A DNA stretch of 64,000 nucleotides, from positions 44,333-108,332 of the forward strand of contig CAJTRK010000009.1 of NCBI GenBank assembly GCA_910578475.1, read 5' to 3'. Below, piece by piece: positions 7,010-15,471 of this stretch (position 1 is the stretch's first letter; the number at the start of each line of letters is the position of its first letter). Both the position numbers and the translations under genes were made by a program. Under the pieces are notes generated by a model that saw only the letters and a list, made by a program, of their open reading frames with translations, made no database searches and was not told where the DNA came from. This DNA comes from an uncultured Lachnospiraceae bacterium. Lineage in GTDB: Bacteria; Bacillota; Clostridia; Lachnospirales; Lachnospiraceae.

Positions 7010-9295
7010 ATGAGAAAAAGAAAAACAGCCGTTTTTCTGGCCGCGTTTCTTTTTGGAATTGTCTGTTTAGCGGGATGCGGCAGGCAGGAAAAAGAAGAAT
7101 TGATATCCGTCAGGCAGTTAGATGACCCTCAGTATACGATTGGCGTCGGAGAGGGCACGGCGGGCATGTACTTGATGGAAGAGTATTTTCCTGAAGCGGC
7201 ATACAAGACTTTTACCGATGGTGTAACGGCTTATATGGCGGTTGAACAGGGGAAACTGGATGCGTTTGTCTATGACCGCGTAATGATGGAATTTGCGATT
7301 GCAAACGGTCTGACGGGGGTAAAGCTGCTCGATGAAAATATTGGAGAAAGCATAGATGTTGCAGTCGGTATTTCTCCCAAAACAGAAATTCCGGAGCTTA
7401 CGGAAAAAGTAAATCAGTTTCTGGCGGAACTGAAGGCTGACGGAACGCTGGACGATATGTATTACCGGTGGGTGCAGTCCGCGGATAAGACGATGCCGGA
7501 CATTCCGAAGCCGGAAGCGCCGGACTGCAAGCTGCGGGTAGGAACAACGGGACTTGTACAGCCGTTCAGTTACTATGAAGGTTCGACGCTGACAGGATAT
7601 GACATTGAACTGATTTATCGTTTTGCGGAATGGATGAATGCGGAAGTGGAAATCAGAACGTATGATTACGGAGGCATTGTCGCGGCGGCAGAGAGCGGTG
7701 ACATCGACTGTATCATGGGGAATTTGAACGCCACAGAGGAGCGGCGGCAGCATATTCTCTTTTCCGACTGCGTGTATCCTTCGGTGACGGCCGTAATGGT
7801 GCGGACCGGCACTGTGGGAGAAGCGGAAAACGAACAAAAAGAGTACGAGACGCTTTCGGATTTCGGCGGTGAAAAGTTCGGAACGCTGAACGGAAGCGTG
7901 GCGGATAAGCTTGTTCAGGGGGTAATCGATGACGCGGAAGATTTTTACTATTATTATTCTATTTCAGACATTGCAACAGCCATAAAAGCGGGGCGCATAG
8001 ATGCCGGTGCGCTGGATGAACCGCTTGCGCGTCTGGCGGCGGCCAGAAATGGCGGTCTTAGAATTTTTGAAGAACCGATTGTTCCGGATAAGTACGGTTA
8101 TGCTTTTCCGAAAGGGAGCCCGCTTTGCGCGCAATTTAGCGAAATCATCGGGCAGTTACATGCGGACGGAACGATTGAAGAACTGAAAGAAAAGTGGCTT
8201 GGGGCGGATGAAAGCGTTAAAGTATTGACGGAGCAGACCTGGGATGGGGCAAACGGCACAATTATCTATTATTTCGGCGATGCAAACGAACCGATGACCT
8301 ATCTGGGAAACGGCGGCGAACCGCTTGGCCTGGAAATCGACCTGATGCTGTTAATCGCGCAAAAACTGGATATGAGAGTGGAAATGACCTCCTGTGAATT
8401 TGGAGGGCTGATTGCTGCGCTGGAAAGCGGAAAAGCGGATGTGGCGAGCGGCAGTATGTCGATTACGGCAGAACGAATGCAGCACGTTGATTTTTCGGAC
8501 ACTCACTATGATGCGGCGCTGGTTCTGCTCATACGGGATGAGGACGTTTTGGCGGACGGAGGCAAAAAGGGATTTCTGGAGAGTCTGCAGGACAGCTTCA
8601 ACAGCACATTTCTTGTGGAAGGAAGGTGGAAGCTGATATTGCAGGGACTTGGCGTTACGGCGCTGATTTCCGTTTTTTCCGGAATTTTTGGATTGATGCT
8701 CGGTTTTGCGCTCTGTATGCTCCGGCGGATTCCAAGCGGCCCCGTTCGTTTGGGCACGGGCGCTTTTGTCCGCCTGATTCAGGGAACGCCCATCGTTGTT
8801 TTTTTGATGATTTTATATTATGTTGTTTTCGGCTCGGTGGATGTCTCCGGCATTTTGGTGGCTGTTATCGGGTTTTCCATTAATTTTGGCGCATATACGT
8901 CGGAAATGATGCGGAGCGGTATCGAAACGGTGGACAAAGGACAGAATGAGGCGGCGCTTGCCATGGGCTATACGAAGATTCAGACATTTTTCAAAATCAT
9001 ATTTCCGCAGGCGGCCAGGAATTTTCTGCCTGTATTAAAAGGTGAATTTATTTCAATGGTAAAGATGACTTCCGTAGTCGGCTATATTGCCGTACAGGAT
9101 TTAACAAAGGTATCGGATATTATCCGTTCCCGGACGATGGAAGCATTTTTCCCGTTGATTGTAACCGCCATCATCTATTTCGCATTAGCCAATGTGATGA
9201 CAGCAATGATATCCCTTGTGGAACGCAGGATTGAACCGAAACGAAGAAAAAGGACAGTAAAGGGGGTCAGGATGATATGTCAGAACAAAGCATGA
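7010..9295 (+). CDS. polar amino-acid ABC transporter: tandem substrate-binding domains fused to permease
   Basis: A 761-residue lipoprotein-type fusion. The signal peptide ends in LAGC (cysteine near residue 23). Three type-3 solute-binding segments follow. About 35-160 is only the second half of the fold, ending in ADGTLDDMYYRWV. About 170-405 is a complete domain. About 415-510 is only the first half (GLEIDLM...ITAERMQHVDFSD). A permease follows from about 535, with the EAA loop EAALAMGYTKIQ near 645. ATG 7010 is preferred to GTG 7001 because GGGTG lies at good distance. The gene overlaps the ATPase gene by 19 bp. Role: import of a polar amino acid or related small molecule. Confidence 0.92.
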   Translation: MRKRKTAVFLAAFLFGIVCLAGCGRQEKEELISVRQLDDPQYTIGVGEGTAGMYLMEEYFPEAAYKTFTDGVTAYMAVEQGKLDAFVYDRVMMEFAIANGLTGVKLLDENIGESIDVAVGISPKTEIPELTEKVNQFLAELKADGTLDDMYYRWVQSADKTMPDIPKPEAPDCKLRVGTTGLVQPFSYYEGSTLTGYDIELIYRFAEWMNAEVEIRTYDYGGIVAAAESGDIDCIMGNLNATEERRQHILFSDCVYPSVTAVMVRTGTVGEAENEQKEYETLSDFGGEKFGTLNGSVADKLVQGVIDDAEDFYYYYSISDIATAIKAGRIDAGALDEPLARLAAARNGGLRIFEEPIVPDKYGYAFPKGSPLCAQFSEIIGQLHADGTIEELKEKWLGADESVKVLTEQTWDGANGTIIYYFGDANEPMTYLGNGGEPLGLEIDLMLLIAQKLDMRVEMTSCEFGGLIAALESGKADVASGSMSITAERMQHVDFSDTHYDAALVLLIRDEDVLADGGKKGFLESLQDSFNSTFLVEGRWKLILQGLGVTALISVFSGIFGLMLGFALCMLRRIPSGPVRLGTGAFVRLIQGTPIVVFLMILYYVVFGSVDVSGILVAVIGFSINFGAYTSEMMRSGIETVDKGQNEAALAMGYTKIQTFFKIIFPQAARNFLPVLKGEFISMVKMTSVVGYIAVQDLTKVSDIIRSRTMEAFFPLIVTAIIYFALANVMTAMISLVERRIEPKRRKRTVKGVRMICQNKA

Positions 9296-10368
9296 TATCG
9301 CTCAGACATGTGCGCAAGGAATATCCGAATGTCGTTCCGCTTCAGGATATCAGCGTGGAAATCAGGAAAGGAGAAGTGATTTCCGTTATCGGCCCGTCCG
9401 GAACCGGGAAATCGACGCTGTTACGCTGCATCAACCTGCTGGAAATGCCGACGGCAGGTGAAATTGTGGTGGGTGGAGAGGTTATTACGAATAAAAAATG
9501 CAGGATAAATCTTGTCAGACAAAAGATGGGCATGGTATTCCAGTCTTTTAATCTGTTTGCCCATAAGACGATTATCGAAAATATTATGATGGGGCAGACA
9601 GACCTGCTCGGCAGGAGCCGCCAGGAAGCTTATGAAAAAGGGATGGAACTGCTTCGTACCGTCGGTCTGTCCGACAAGGCGCTTTCCTATCCGGATGAGC
9701 TTTCGGGAGGCCAGAAACAGCGTGCGGCAATTGCAAGGACGTTAGCGATGGAACCGGAGATTATTCTCTTCGATGAGCCGACCTCTGCGTTAGACCCGAC
9801 AATGGTCGGAGAGGTGCTTTCGGTCATCCGGCGGCTTGCCGGACAGGGAATGACCATGATGATTGTAACGCATGAAATGAAATTTGCCCGCGATGTGTCC
9901 ACAAGAATCTTTTATATGGACCAGGGTGAGCTTTACGAGGACGGAACCCCGGAACAGATATTTGAACATCCGAAGCGGGAACGAACGAGGGTCTTTGTCC
10001 GACAGCTGAAAGTGCTGCATGAGGAGAATTTGCTGCGAAATTTCGATTTTCCCGCATTTATGACACAGCTTGAAGAGTTTGGAAGAAAACAGCAGCTTTC
10101 CCAGAAACAGATATATGCCATGCAGCTTGTGACGGAAGAAGCGCTGCTGCAGAAGCTTCTCCCTGCCGCTCCTGATATGAAGATAATGGTAGACGTGGAA
10201 TACGGCGAAAAGGAAAACCTGACAGAAATGCGTTTCTCTTATGAAGGCGTTCCTTTTCATCCGTTCAGAGACGAAAATGACCTGTCGGTCCGCATGTTGA
10301 AAGGCGTTGCGGGAAAGATAGAGCACAGCTTTTCGGATGGGATAAACTGTCTGACAATCGGATTATAG
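9277..10368 (+). CDS. polar amino-acid ABC transporter ATPase with C-terminal GHKL-like extension
   Basis: Residues 1-250 form a GlnQ-type ATPase: Walker A GPSGTGKST near 40, Q-loop around VFQSFNLF, signature LSGGQKQR near 145, Walker B IILFDEPTSALD and the switch histidine in VTHEM. Normal members stop near residue 245; this one has about 110 more. The extension (IYAMQLVTEEALLQKLLP, then a segment with beta-strand pattern to the end) resembles the RsbW/anti-sigma type GHKL fold in its QLVTEEAL helix, but the usual nucleotide-binding asparagine and glycine motifs are not seen. It probably powers the upstream permease fusion; the extension could be regulatory. The stop codon lies inside the start of the 106-bp repeat. 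Confidence 0.93.
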   Translation: MSEQSMISLRHVRKEYPNVVPLQDISVEIRKGEVISVIGPSGTGKSTLLRCINLLEMPTAGEIVVGGEVITNKKCRINLVRQKMGMVFQSFNLFAHKTIIENIMMGQTDLLGRSRQEAYEKGMELLRTVGLSDKALSYPDELSGGQKQRAAIARTLAMEPEIILFDEPTSALDPTMVGEVLSVIRRLAGQGMTMMIVTHEMKFARDVSTRIFYMDQGELYEDGTPEQIFEHPKRERTRVFVRQLKVLHEENLLRNFDFPAFMTQLEEFGRKQQLSQKQIYAMQLVTEEALLQKLLPAAPDMKIMVDVEYGEKENLTEMRFSYEGVPFHPFRDENDLSVRMLKGVAGKIEHSFSDGINCLTIGL

Positions 10369-10469
10369 GAAATTGCGACAGTGTAAACCATTCAAGGAGA
10401 ATGCAGCGCATTCTCAGAGTTTGCCGCAGGCATACTCTTAATCGTCGCCGCCGGGCGACGATTTTTTAT
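10364..10469 (+). repeat. 106-bp dispersed repeat, copy 1, with terminator
   Basis: This stretch matches 17061-17166 at about 90 % identity over the same length. It begins TATAGGAAATTGCGACAG and contains three hairpins in a row: GAGAATGC/GCATTCTC, AGAGTTTGCC/GGCATACTCT and ATCGTCGCC/GGGCGACGAT followed by a T-run. The last is a rho-independent terminator for the amino-acid transporter operon. The stop codon of the ATPase gene (10366-10368) is inside the repeat. Confidence 0.8.
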
Positions 10470-10539
10470 TGTCCTGAATGCGCTTGTGAGACTATCCGTT
10501 TCATGATAGAATGTACAAAAAACGAAAGGGGCGGTAAGG

Positions 10540-11601
10540 ATGCTGAATAGACCGCAAAAATTAAGAAAAGGCGACAGGGTAGCTATTGTCAGTCTGTCGA
10601 AGGGCATACTCGGAGAGGAATTCTGCAGCCATAATCTGGAAATCGGTGTCAAGCGTCTCAGGGAATACGGGCTGGAACCGGTATTCATGGAAAATACGCT
10701 GAAAGGCATTACATATCTGAAAGACCATCCGGAGGCGCGGGCGGCCGATTTGAAACAGGCTTTTATGGACGATTCCATTGCCGGCATTCTCTGTGCCATC
10801 GGCGGAGACGATACTTATCGTCTGCTGCCATATCTCATGGAAGATGCGGCGTTTGTCCATGCGGTAAAAAAGCATCCGAAGCTGTTTGCGGGGTTTTCCG
10901 ACACGACTGTCAACCATCTGATGTTCTATAAGCTCGGACTGAGTACTTTTTACGGGCCGAATTTTATCTGTGATTTGGGTGAGATTGCGGCGGATATGCT
11001 GCCATACACCCGGAACGCTTTTGAAAGCTATCTGGAAGGGAGTAAGTACCGGGAAATCCGTTCGAGTGAACTATGGTATGAGGAAAGAACGGATTTTTCC
11101 AGAGCGGCAATGGGAACGGAGCGGACTGCGCACCGGGAAAGGCGGGGGTATGAGCTCTTGCAGGGACCGGAAGTGTTTTCCGGGGAACTGCTCGGCGGCT
11201 GTCTGGAAAGCATTTACGATATATTGTCGGGCACGCGGTATGACGATGAAAAGACGGTCTGCGATAAGTACGGTATTTTCCCGGAAAAAGAAGTGTGGAA
11301 AGGGAAAGTGCTGTTTATCGAGACATGTGAGGAAAAGCCGGCGCCTTCGTTTATGGAAAAAGAACTGGAGGCTTTGAAAGAGAGGGGCGTTTTTGAGGCG
11401 GTAAGCGGCGTGATTGTCGGAAAACCCCAGGATGAGACGTATTATGAGGAATATCAGGAAGTCCTTCGGAAGGTTATTGATAACGAGCGGCTGCCGGTTG
11501 TATATAATGTGAATTTCGGTCATGCCACGCCCCGCTGTGCGCTGCAATACGGCGCGATGGTCAGAGTCGATATGAAAGAGCGCAAAATTGAATATCTTTA
11601 G
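10540..11601 (+). CDS. LD-carboxypeptidase / S66 family serine peptidase (MccF-like)
   Basis: A 353-residue S66 peptidase. Family landmarks are present: an N-terminal KLRKGDRVAIVS strand, AIGGDDTYRLLP near residue 88, the nucleophile serine in AGFSDTT near 122, the glutamate in FIETCEEKP near 265 and the histidine in NFGHATP near 328, giving the Ser-Glu-His triad. Family members trim the tetrapeptide of peptidoglycan during recycling or release amino acids from microcin C-type toxins and peptidyl nucleotides. The FSDTT and size are closer to the MccF-like branch, but this is a weak inference. The product is cytoplasmic, with no signal peptide. Confidence 0.9.
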   Translation: MLNRPQKLRKGDRVAIVSLSKGILGEEFCSHNLEIGVKRLREYGLEPVFMENTLKGITYLKDHPEARAADLKQAFMDDSIAGILCAIGGDDTYRLLPYLMEDAAFVHAVKKHPKLFAGFSDTTVNHLMFYKLGLSTFYGPNFICDLGEIAADMLPYTRNAFESYLEGSKYREIRSSELWYEERTDFSRAAMGTERTAHRERRGYELLQGPEVFSGELLGGCLESIYDILSGTRYDDEKTVCDKYGIFPEKEVWKGKVLFIETCEEKPAPSFMEKELEALKERGVFEAVSGVIVGKPQDETYYEEYQEVLRKVIDNERLPVVYNVNFGHATPRCALQYGAMVRVDMKERKIEYL

Positions 11602-11845
11602 GCTTGCGGAAAAAGACAGATACGGTATAATAAGAACGGATGATGTCATAACCCGGCCCCTGCCAGACAGCGTATGTTCCTGCGGAAGTCCTGGAGAAGC
11701 GCCGGAGACAGTCGCGGACCATTACAAAGCATTGGAACATCATGCTTCGGAGTGCATTGCCTGTGGAAGCTGTGAACGGAACTGTCCGTTTGCGGTGGGC
11801 GTCGTCGAGAGAATGAAAAAGGCGGCAGAAGTGTTTGGATATTAA
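11588..11845 (+). pseudogene. remnant of a [4Fe-4S] aldo/keto reductase (C-terminal end)
   Basis: The last ~40 residues (HYKALEHHASECIACGSCERNCPF... to VFGY) match the ferredoxin-like tail of clostridial aldo/keto reductases, with cysteine ligands spaced C-x2-C-x2-C-x3-C. The upstream ~40 residues have no counterpart that I can place, and the TIM-barrel catalytic domain is absent. The frame overlaps the end of the LD-carboxypeptidase gene. It therefore looks like the 3' stub of a deleted gene; translation as a tiny ferredoxin-like protein is possible but unsupported by a ribosome site. Confidence 0.65.
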
Positions 11846-11923
11846 TAATAAGACAAATAGATATAAAAAAAGCCGTGCGCGGAACCAGGAAAAGAGCGGC
11901 GGCGGAAAGGATACGGCCCCGGA

Positions 11924-12829
11924 ATGGCGGATAAATCTACTGCGGAGCGATATACCGTGACGCAATGTATCGAAACGCAATGTACTGCTGTGCAATGTAT
12001 CACAGTGCGATGTGTCGCACTGGATATGGACAGAACAACTTTAAACAGGGAAGGACGCCTGTCGGAAAATAACAGAAAAGCATTGGAACGGGTCATTGCT
12101 TCGGGCGTTCATATCATTATTGCCAGCGGCCGTGCGTTTGAAACGCTGCCGCGGGATATGGTGGAACTGCCCGGTGTGGAATATGCCATTACGTTAAACG
12201 GCGCGGCGATGTACCATGTGCCCACCGGTAAATGCCTGAAACGCAGCCGGCTTTCGGCAAAGGCGGCAGAAGCGATTATAAAAGCGACGGAAGGACAGCC
12301 CGTTTCTTATGAGGCATTTATTGACGGAACCGCCTATGCGGGAAACGATTTTCTGGAAAATCCGGAAGCTTTCGGATTAACGCCGCAGGCAGCCGCTTAT
12401 GTAAGGACGACGAGGCATGGCGTGGATGATATTGTACGGTTTCTGCACGAAAACAAGCATCGGCTGGACGGTATGGACATGATTGTGCATGATGCGGCAT
12501 TGCAGAAAAAAGTATGGGAACTGGCGGCGGAGGCAACGGATGAGGTTTACATAACATCATCAGCTTCGAATCTTGTGGAAATTGCCGACCGGAACGCGGG
12601 GAAAAAGGCGGGCCTTGTTTTTTTCACGGAGCTGCTCGGCCTGCGGAGAGAAGAGACGGCGGCGTTCGGGGACGGGGACAATGATATCGAAATGATACGT
12701 TACGCCGGCTGCGGCATAGCAATGGGCAATGCGTCGGAAGCCTGCAAAAAGGCCGCAGATTACATTACCGGTCATCATGACGAGGACGGTCTGGCAGAGG
12801 GATTAAGAGATATATTGAAATTAATATAA
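11924..12829 (+). CDS. Cof-type HAD-superfamily phosphatase with repeat-expanded N-terminus
   Basis: A 301-residue Cof/YidA-like HAD hydrolase. Motif I is LDMDRTTL near residue 34 (nucleophile Asp), motif II is ASGRAFE, a motif III lysine is plausible in RNAGKKAG near 225, and motif IV is FGDGDNDIEMI near 248; a C2-type cap lies between. Likely a sugar-phosphate or cofactor phosphatase. Unusually, about 30 extra residues precede the first strand and consist of five-residue units such as TQCIE, TQCTA, VQCIT and VRCVA, encoded by a 15-bp tandem repeat. The true start may be an internal codon within this repeat. The metN gene begins 35 bp downstream. Confidence 0.9.
   Translation: MADKSTAERYTVTQCIETQCTAVQCITVRCVALDMDRTTLNREGRLSENNRKALERVIASGVHIIIASGRAFETLPRDMVELPGVEYAITLNGAAMYHVPTGKCLKRSRLSAKAAEAIIKATEGQPVSYEAFIDGTAYAGNDFLENPEAFGLTPQAAAYVRTTRHGVDDIVRFLHENKHRLDGMDMIVHDAALQKKVWELAAEATDEVYITSSASNLVEIADRNAGKKAGLVFFTELLGLRREETAAFGDGDNDIEMIRYAGCGIAMGNASEACKKAADYITGHHDEDGLAEGLRDILKLI
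11960..12019 (+). repeat. 15-bp tandem repeat, four units, inside the HAD gene
   Basis: Units begin at 11960, 11975, 11990 and 12005, all close to RYGCRATGTRYYNNN; the stretch just before (11945-11959) is a degenerate fifth unit. The last unit encodes the natural beta-strand before the catalytic LDMD, so the array looks like slipped-strand duplication of that strand. Confidence 0.8.
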
Positions 12830-12864
12830 CGACATCTGCGGATGGCGGACGGAAAGGTTTTTAT

Positions 12865-13650
12865 ATGGAAGAAAAATTTATCGAGGTAAAACAGCTGTAC
12901 AAGACATTTCACACGAAGAAGCAGACGGTGGAAGTTTTAAAAGGAATCGACCTTTTGGTGGAAAAGGGAGAGATATACGGAATCGTCGGCTTCAGCGGCG
13001 CCGGAAAATCCACGCTTGTCAGGTGCATTAACCGGTTGGAAGAACCGGACAGCGGAAGCGTCAGGATTGGCGACAAAGAGATTACATCGCTCGGGAAAAA
13101 GGAGCTGAATGCGCAGAGAAGAAAAATAGGCATGATTTTTCAGCAGTTCAATCTCTTTGATTCCATGACGGTAGCCCAGAACATTGCATATTCCCTGAAA
13201 ATGACGGGAACGCCCTCCAAAGAGGCTGATGCGAGAGTGGAAGAAATGCTGCATCTGGTAGGACTGATGGAAAAAAAGAACGCCTACCCGGGAGAACTTT
13301 CCGGCGGACAGAAGCAGAGAGTCGGCATCGCAAGAGCGCTGGCGAACCATCCGGATGTTTTGCTTTCGGATGAGGCGACAAGCGCGCTGGACCCGCAGAC
13401 GACGATTTCCGTACTGGATTTGCTCAAGGAAATCAACAGGAAGCTCGGTCTGACGATAATCCTGATAACCCATGAGCTGGAAGTCATTAAGTATACCTGC
13501 CACCGGATGGCGGTTATGGAAGACGGAAAGATTCTGGAGCAGGGACCGGTAAAGGAGATTTTTCAGAATCCGAAGTGCGCTACCGCAAAGAACTTCATCG
13601 GCGTTTATAATCAGTTCAGAAGCGATTACTGGCAGGAGGAAGCGGAATGA
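12865..13650 (+). CDS. metN: methionine ABC transporter ATP-binding protein MetN
   Basis: A 261-residue ATPase of the MetN type: Walker A GFSGAGKST near residue 40, VRCINRLEEPDSG, Q-loop IFQQFNLF, signature LSGGQKQRVGIARAL near 145, Walker B VLLSDEATSALD and the switch histidine in ITHELEV. The conserved SDEATSALDP string is typical of MetN rather than GlnQ. It is shorter than the ~340-residue enterobacterial MetN and lacks the C-terminal ACT-like methionine-sensing domain, as many clostridial versions do. It overlaps metI by 4 bp and forms metNI-metQ, importing L- or D-methionine. No SAM riboswitch or T-box precedes it; it may be co-transcribed with the HAD gene. Confidence 0.94.
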   Translation: MEEKFIEVKQLYKTFHTKKQTVEVLKGIDLLVEKGEIYGIVGFSGAGKSTLVRCINRLEEPDSGSVRIGDKEITSLGKKELNAQRRKIGMIFQQFNLFDSMTVAQNIAYSLKMTGTPSKEADARVEEMLHLVGLMEKKNAYPGELSGGQKQRVGIARALANHPDVLLSDEATSALDPQTTISVLDLLKEINRKLGLTIILITHELEVIKYTCHRMAVMEDGKILEQGPVKEIFQNPKCATAKNFIGVYNQFRSDYWQEEAE

Positions 13651-14357
13651 GTTTATATAAATATTCTTTTTGGGAAGTGCTGAAACATTCTTTCAGCGCG
13701 GAAGTGTGGGAACAGGTCATTCCGGCTATCAGCGAGACAATGTATATGGTCGGCGTTTCTTCCGTTTTTGTCCTTGTATTCGGGATTCTGCTCGGCCTTG
13801 TCCTTGTGATGACGAGCAAAGAAGGGCTGATGCCCTGCAAAGTCGTTCATACGATTCTGGGGGCGGTCATCAACTGTTTCCGTTCTCTGCCGCAGGTCAT
13901 TATCATTATTGTCATGCTGCCGGTGGCAAGGGCGCTGGTCGGAAAATCCTACGGCTCGAATGCCTGTATCATATCGCTTGTGGCAAGTTGCGTACCGCTT
14001 TTTGCGAGACTGGTAGAGAGCAGCCTTCTGGAGCTTGACAAGGGTAAAATCGAAGCGGCGAAAGCGATGGGAAGCGGTAATTACCGGATTTTGTTCACCA
14101 TTATGGTTCCGGAAACGCTTCCGTCTCTGATTCGGGCGTTCACAAACGCGGTCGTTATCGTCATTTCCATGACAGCGCTGGCAGGAAGTTTCGGCGCCGG
14201 CGGAATCGGTTATATCGCTGTCACCTACGGTTATACGAGATTCCAGCACGACCTGTTGTTTGCGACCATCATCGTGCTCATCGTTATCGTACAGGCGGTA
14301 CAGTTAGTCGGAGATACGATTTCCAAACTGATACTGAAAAAACGTCATTTAATTTAA
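13647..14357 (+). CDS. metI: methionine ABC transporter permease MetI
   Basis: A 236-residue permease with five to six membrane helices and the MetI signature: SLPQVIIIIVMLPVAR near residue 76, the EAA loop EAAKAMGSGNYRI near 136 that docks onto MetN, and ALAGSFGAGGIGYIAV near 180. The ATG overlaps the metN stop, so the two are translationally coupled. The protein forms the channel for methionine entry delivered by the lipoprotein MetQ encoded 100 bp further on. Confidence 0.95.
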   Translation: MSLYKYSFWEVLKHSFSAEVWEQVIPAISETMYMVGVSSVFVLVFGILLGLVLVMTSKEGLMPCKVVHTILGAVINCFRSLPQVIIIIVMLPVARALVGKSYGSNACIISLVASCVPLFARLVESSLLELDKGKIEAAKAMGSGNYRILFTIMVPETLPSLIRAFTNAVVIVISMTALAGSFGAGGIGYIAVTYGYTRFQHDLLFATIIVLIVIVQAVQLVGDTISKLILKKRHLI

Positions 14358-14459
14358 AAATGACATAGTGCGGCATAGATGCCGGACCCAGGAGTCCATG
14401 TGACATTTAAGACAGCGCAGGCTGATTAAATGAATAAATGAGAAAAGAGGAGAAAAATT

Positions 14460-15422
14460 ATGAAAAGGAAACTAGCAGTATTGTTGATGACTGCCGTGAC
14501 AGCGTCTGCCCTTCTGGCCGGATGCGGTAATCAGGCGGGCGAAGCGGGAGGCACAACGGACAACACACAGGAAGCGGCAGACAGCACACAGGAAGCGGCA
14601 GACAGCACACAGGAAGCGGCGGACACGAATACCGGGAGCGAAGCGGGAAGTGAGGCGGATTCTGCGGATACGCAGACAGAAAGCGATGCTTCCGGAGAAA
14701 AAGTGGTATTGAAAGCGGTATGCGACCTGACGCCGCACAGTGAGATTCTGAATGCGGCTTCCGACCTGTTGGCAGCGGAAGGCATCGAACTGGATATCGT
14801 GTCCACGACATGGGATGCTACCTGGAACGATATGCTGATTGACGGTGAAATTGATTTCGCTTATTTCATGCATGTTCCGGCGATGGAGAGCATTGAGGAA
14901 GAAATGGGCGCGACTTTATACAGCATGGGAGGCGTTCATGTAGAGCCTTATGCATGCTTCTCTGACAAATACGCGGCGAAGGAAGAACTGCCGGAGAACG
15001 CTGTTATTGCAATTCCGAACGATTCTTCCAATGAGTACAGAGCCTTAAAGGTATTGGAAGCGGAAGGCTTCATTAAACTGAATCCGGATATGACGGCAAT
15101 CGACGCTTCGATTCAGAAAATCGACGAATACCTGATTCCGATTGAAATTGTGGAGATGGACCAGGCGAACATCATTCCTTCCGCTGCGGATTTTGACGCG
15201 TATTTTGTCAATGTCAACAGAGCTTTGGAAGCGAGCATCGACACGACTTCCTACCTGATGAGAGAAGGAGAGGATTCCGAGTATGCCAATATCATTACGG
15301 TAACGGAAGCGAATCAGGACAACGAGTCGATTAAAAAACTGGTTGAAATTCTGCAGTCCGACGAAATCAAGCAGTTTATTACGGATAATTTCAACGGAGC
15401 GGTTATTCCGGCCCAAAATTAA
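14460..15422 (+). CDS. metQ: methionine-binding lipoprotein MetQ (NLPA family)
   Basis: A 320-residue lipoprotein: signal peptide with lipobox LLAGC (cysteine near residue 22), a low-complexity linker of about 55 residues, then an NLPA/MetQ ligand-binding domain (about 80-320) with FAYFMHVPAMES, IAIPNDSSNEYRAL and YFVNVNRAL. The linker contains the heptad TQEAADS about three times, encoded by 21-bp direct repeats. A ribosome site (agaggag) lies just before the ATG. It captures methionine at the outer membrane face of the cytoplasmic membrane for MetNI. The linker likely tethers the domain through the cell wall. Confidence 0.94.
   Translation: MKRKLAVLLMTAVTASALLAGCGNQAGEAGGTTDNTQEAADSTQEAADSTQEAADTNTGSEAGSEADSADTQTESDASGEKVVLKAVCDLTPHSEILNAASDLLAAEGIELDIVSTTWDATWNDMLIDGEIDFAYFMHVPAMESIEEEMGATLYSMGGVHVEPYACFSDKYAAKEELPENAVIAIPNDSSNEYRALKVLEAEGFIKLNPDMTAIDASIQKIDEYLIPIEIVEMDQANIIPSAADFDAYFVNVNRALEASIDTTSYLMREGEDSEYANIITVTEANQDNESIKKLVEILQSDEIKQFITDNFNGAVIPAQN
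14565..14627 (+). repeat. 21-bp tandem repeat (three units) in the MetQ linker
   Basis: Units start at 14565, 14586 and 14607, each ACACAGGAAGCGGC followed by seven similar bases, coding for TQEAADS. Such arrays vary in copy number by slippage, which would change linker length without touching the binding domain. Confidence 0.8.
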
Positions 15423-15471
15423 GGGAAGAACCGGGCAGCTGCCGTAAGATAAGCGGGCAGAGGGCGTATGT

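Noticed and set aside
12780..12864. SAM riboswitch before metN
   Set aside because: Only 35 bp separate metN from the HAD gene, and no SAM-I-like stem pattern is present.
14565..14627. CRISPR-like array in metQ
   Set aside because: Contiguous 21-bp coding repeats without spacers; no cas genes in the window.
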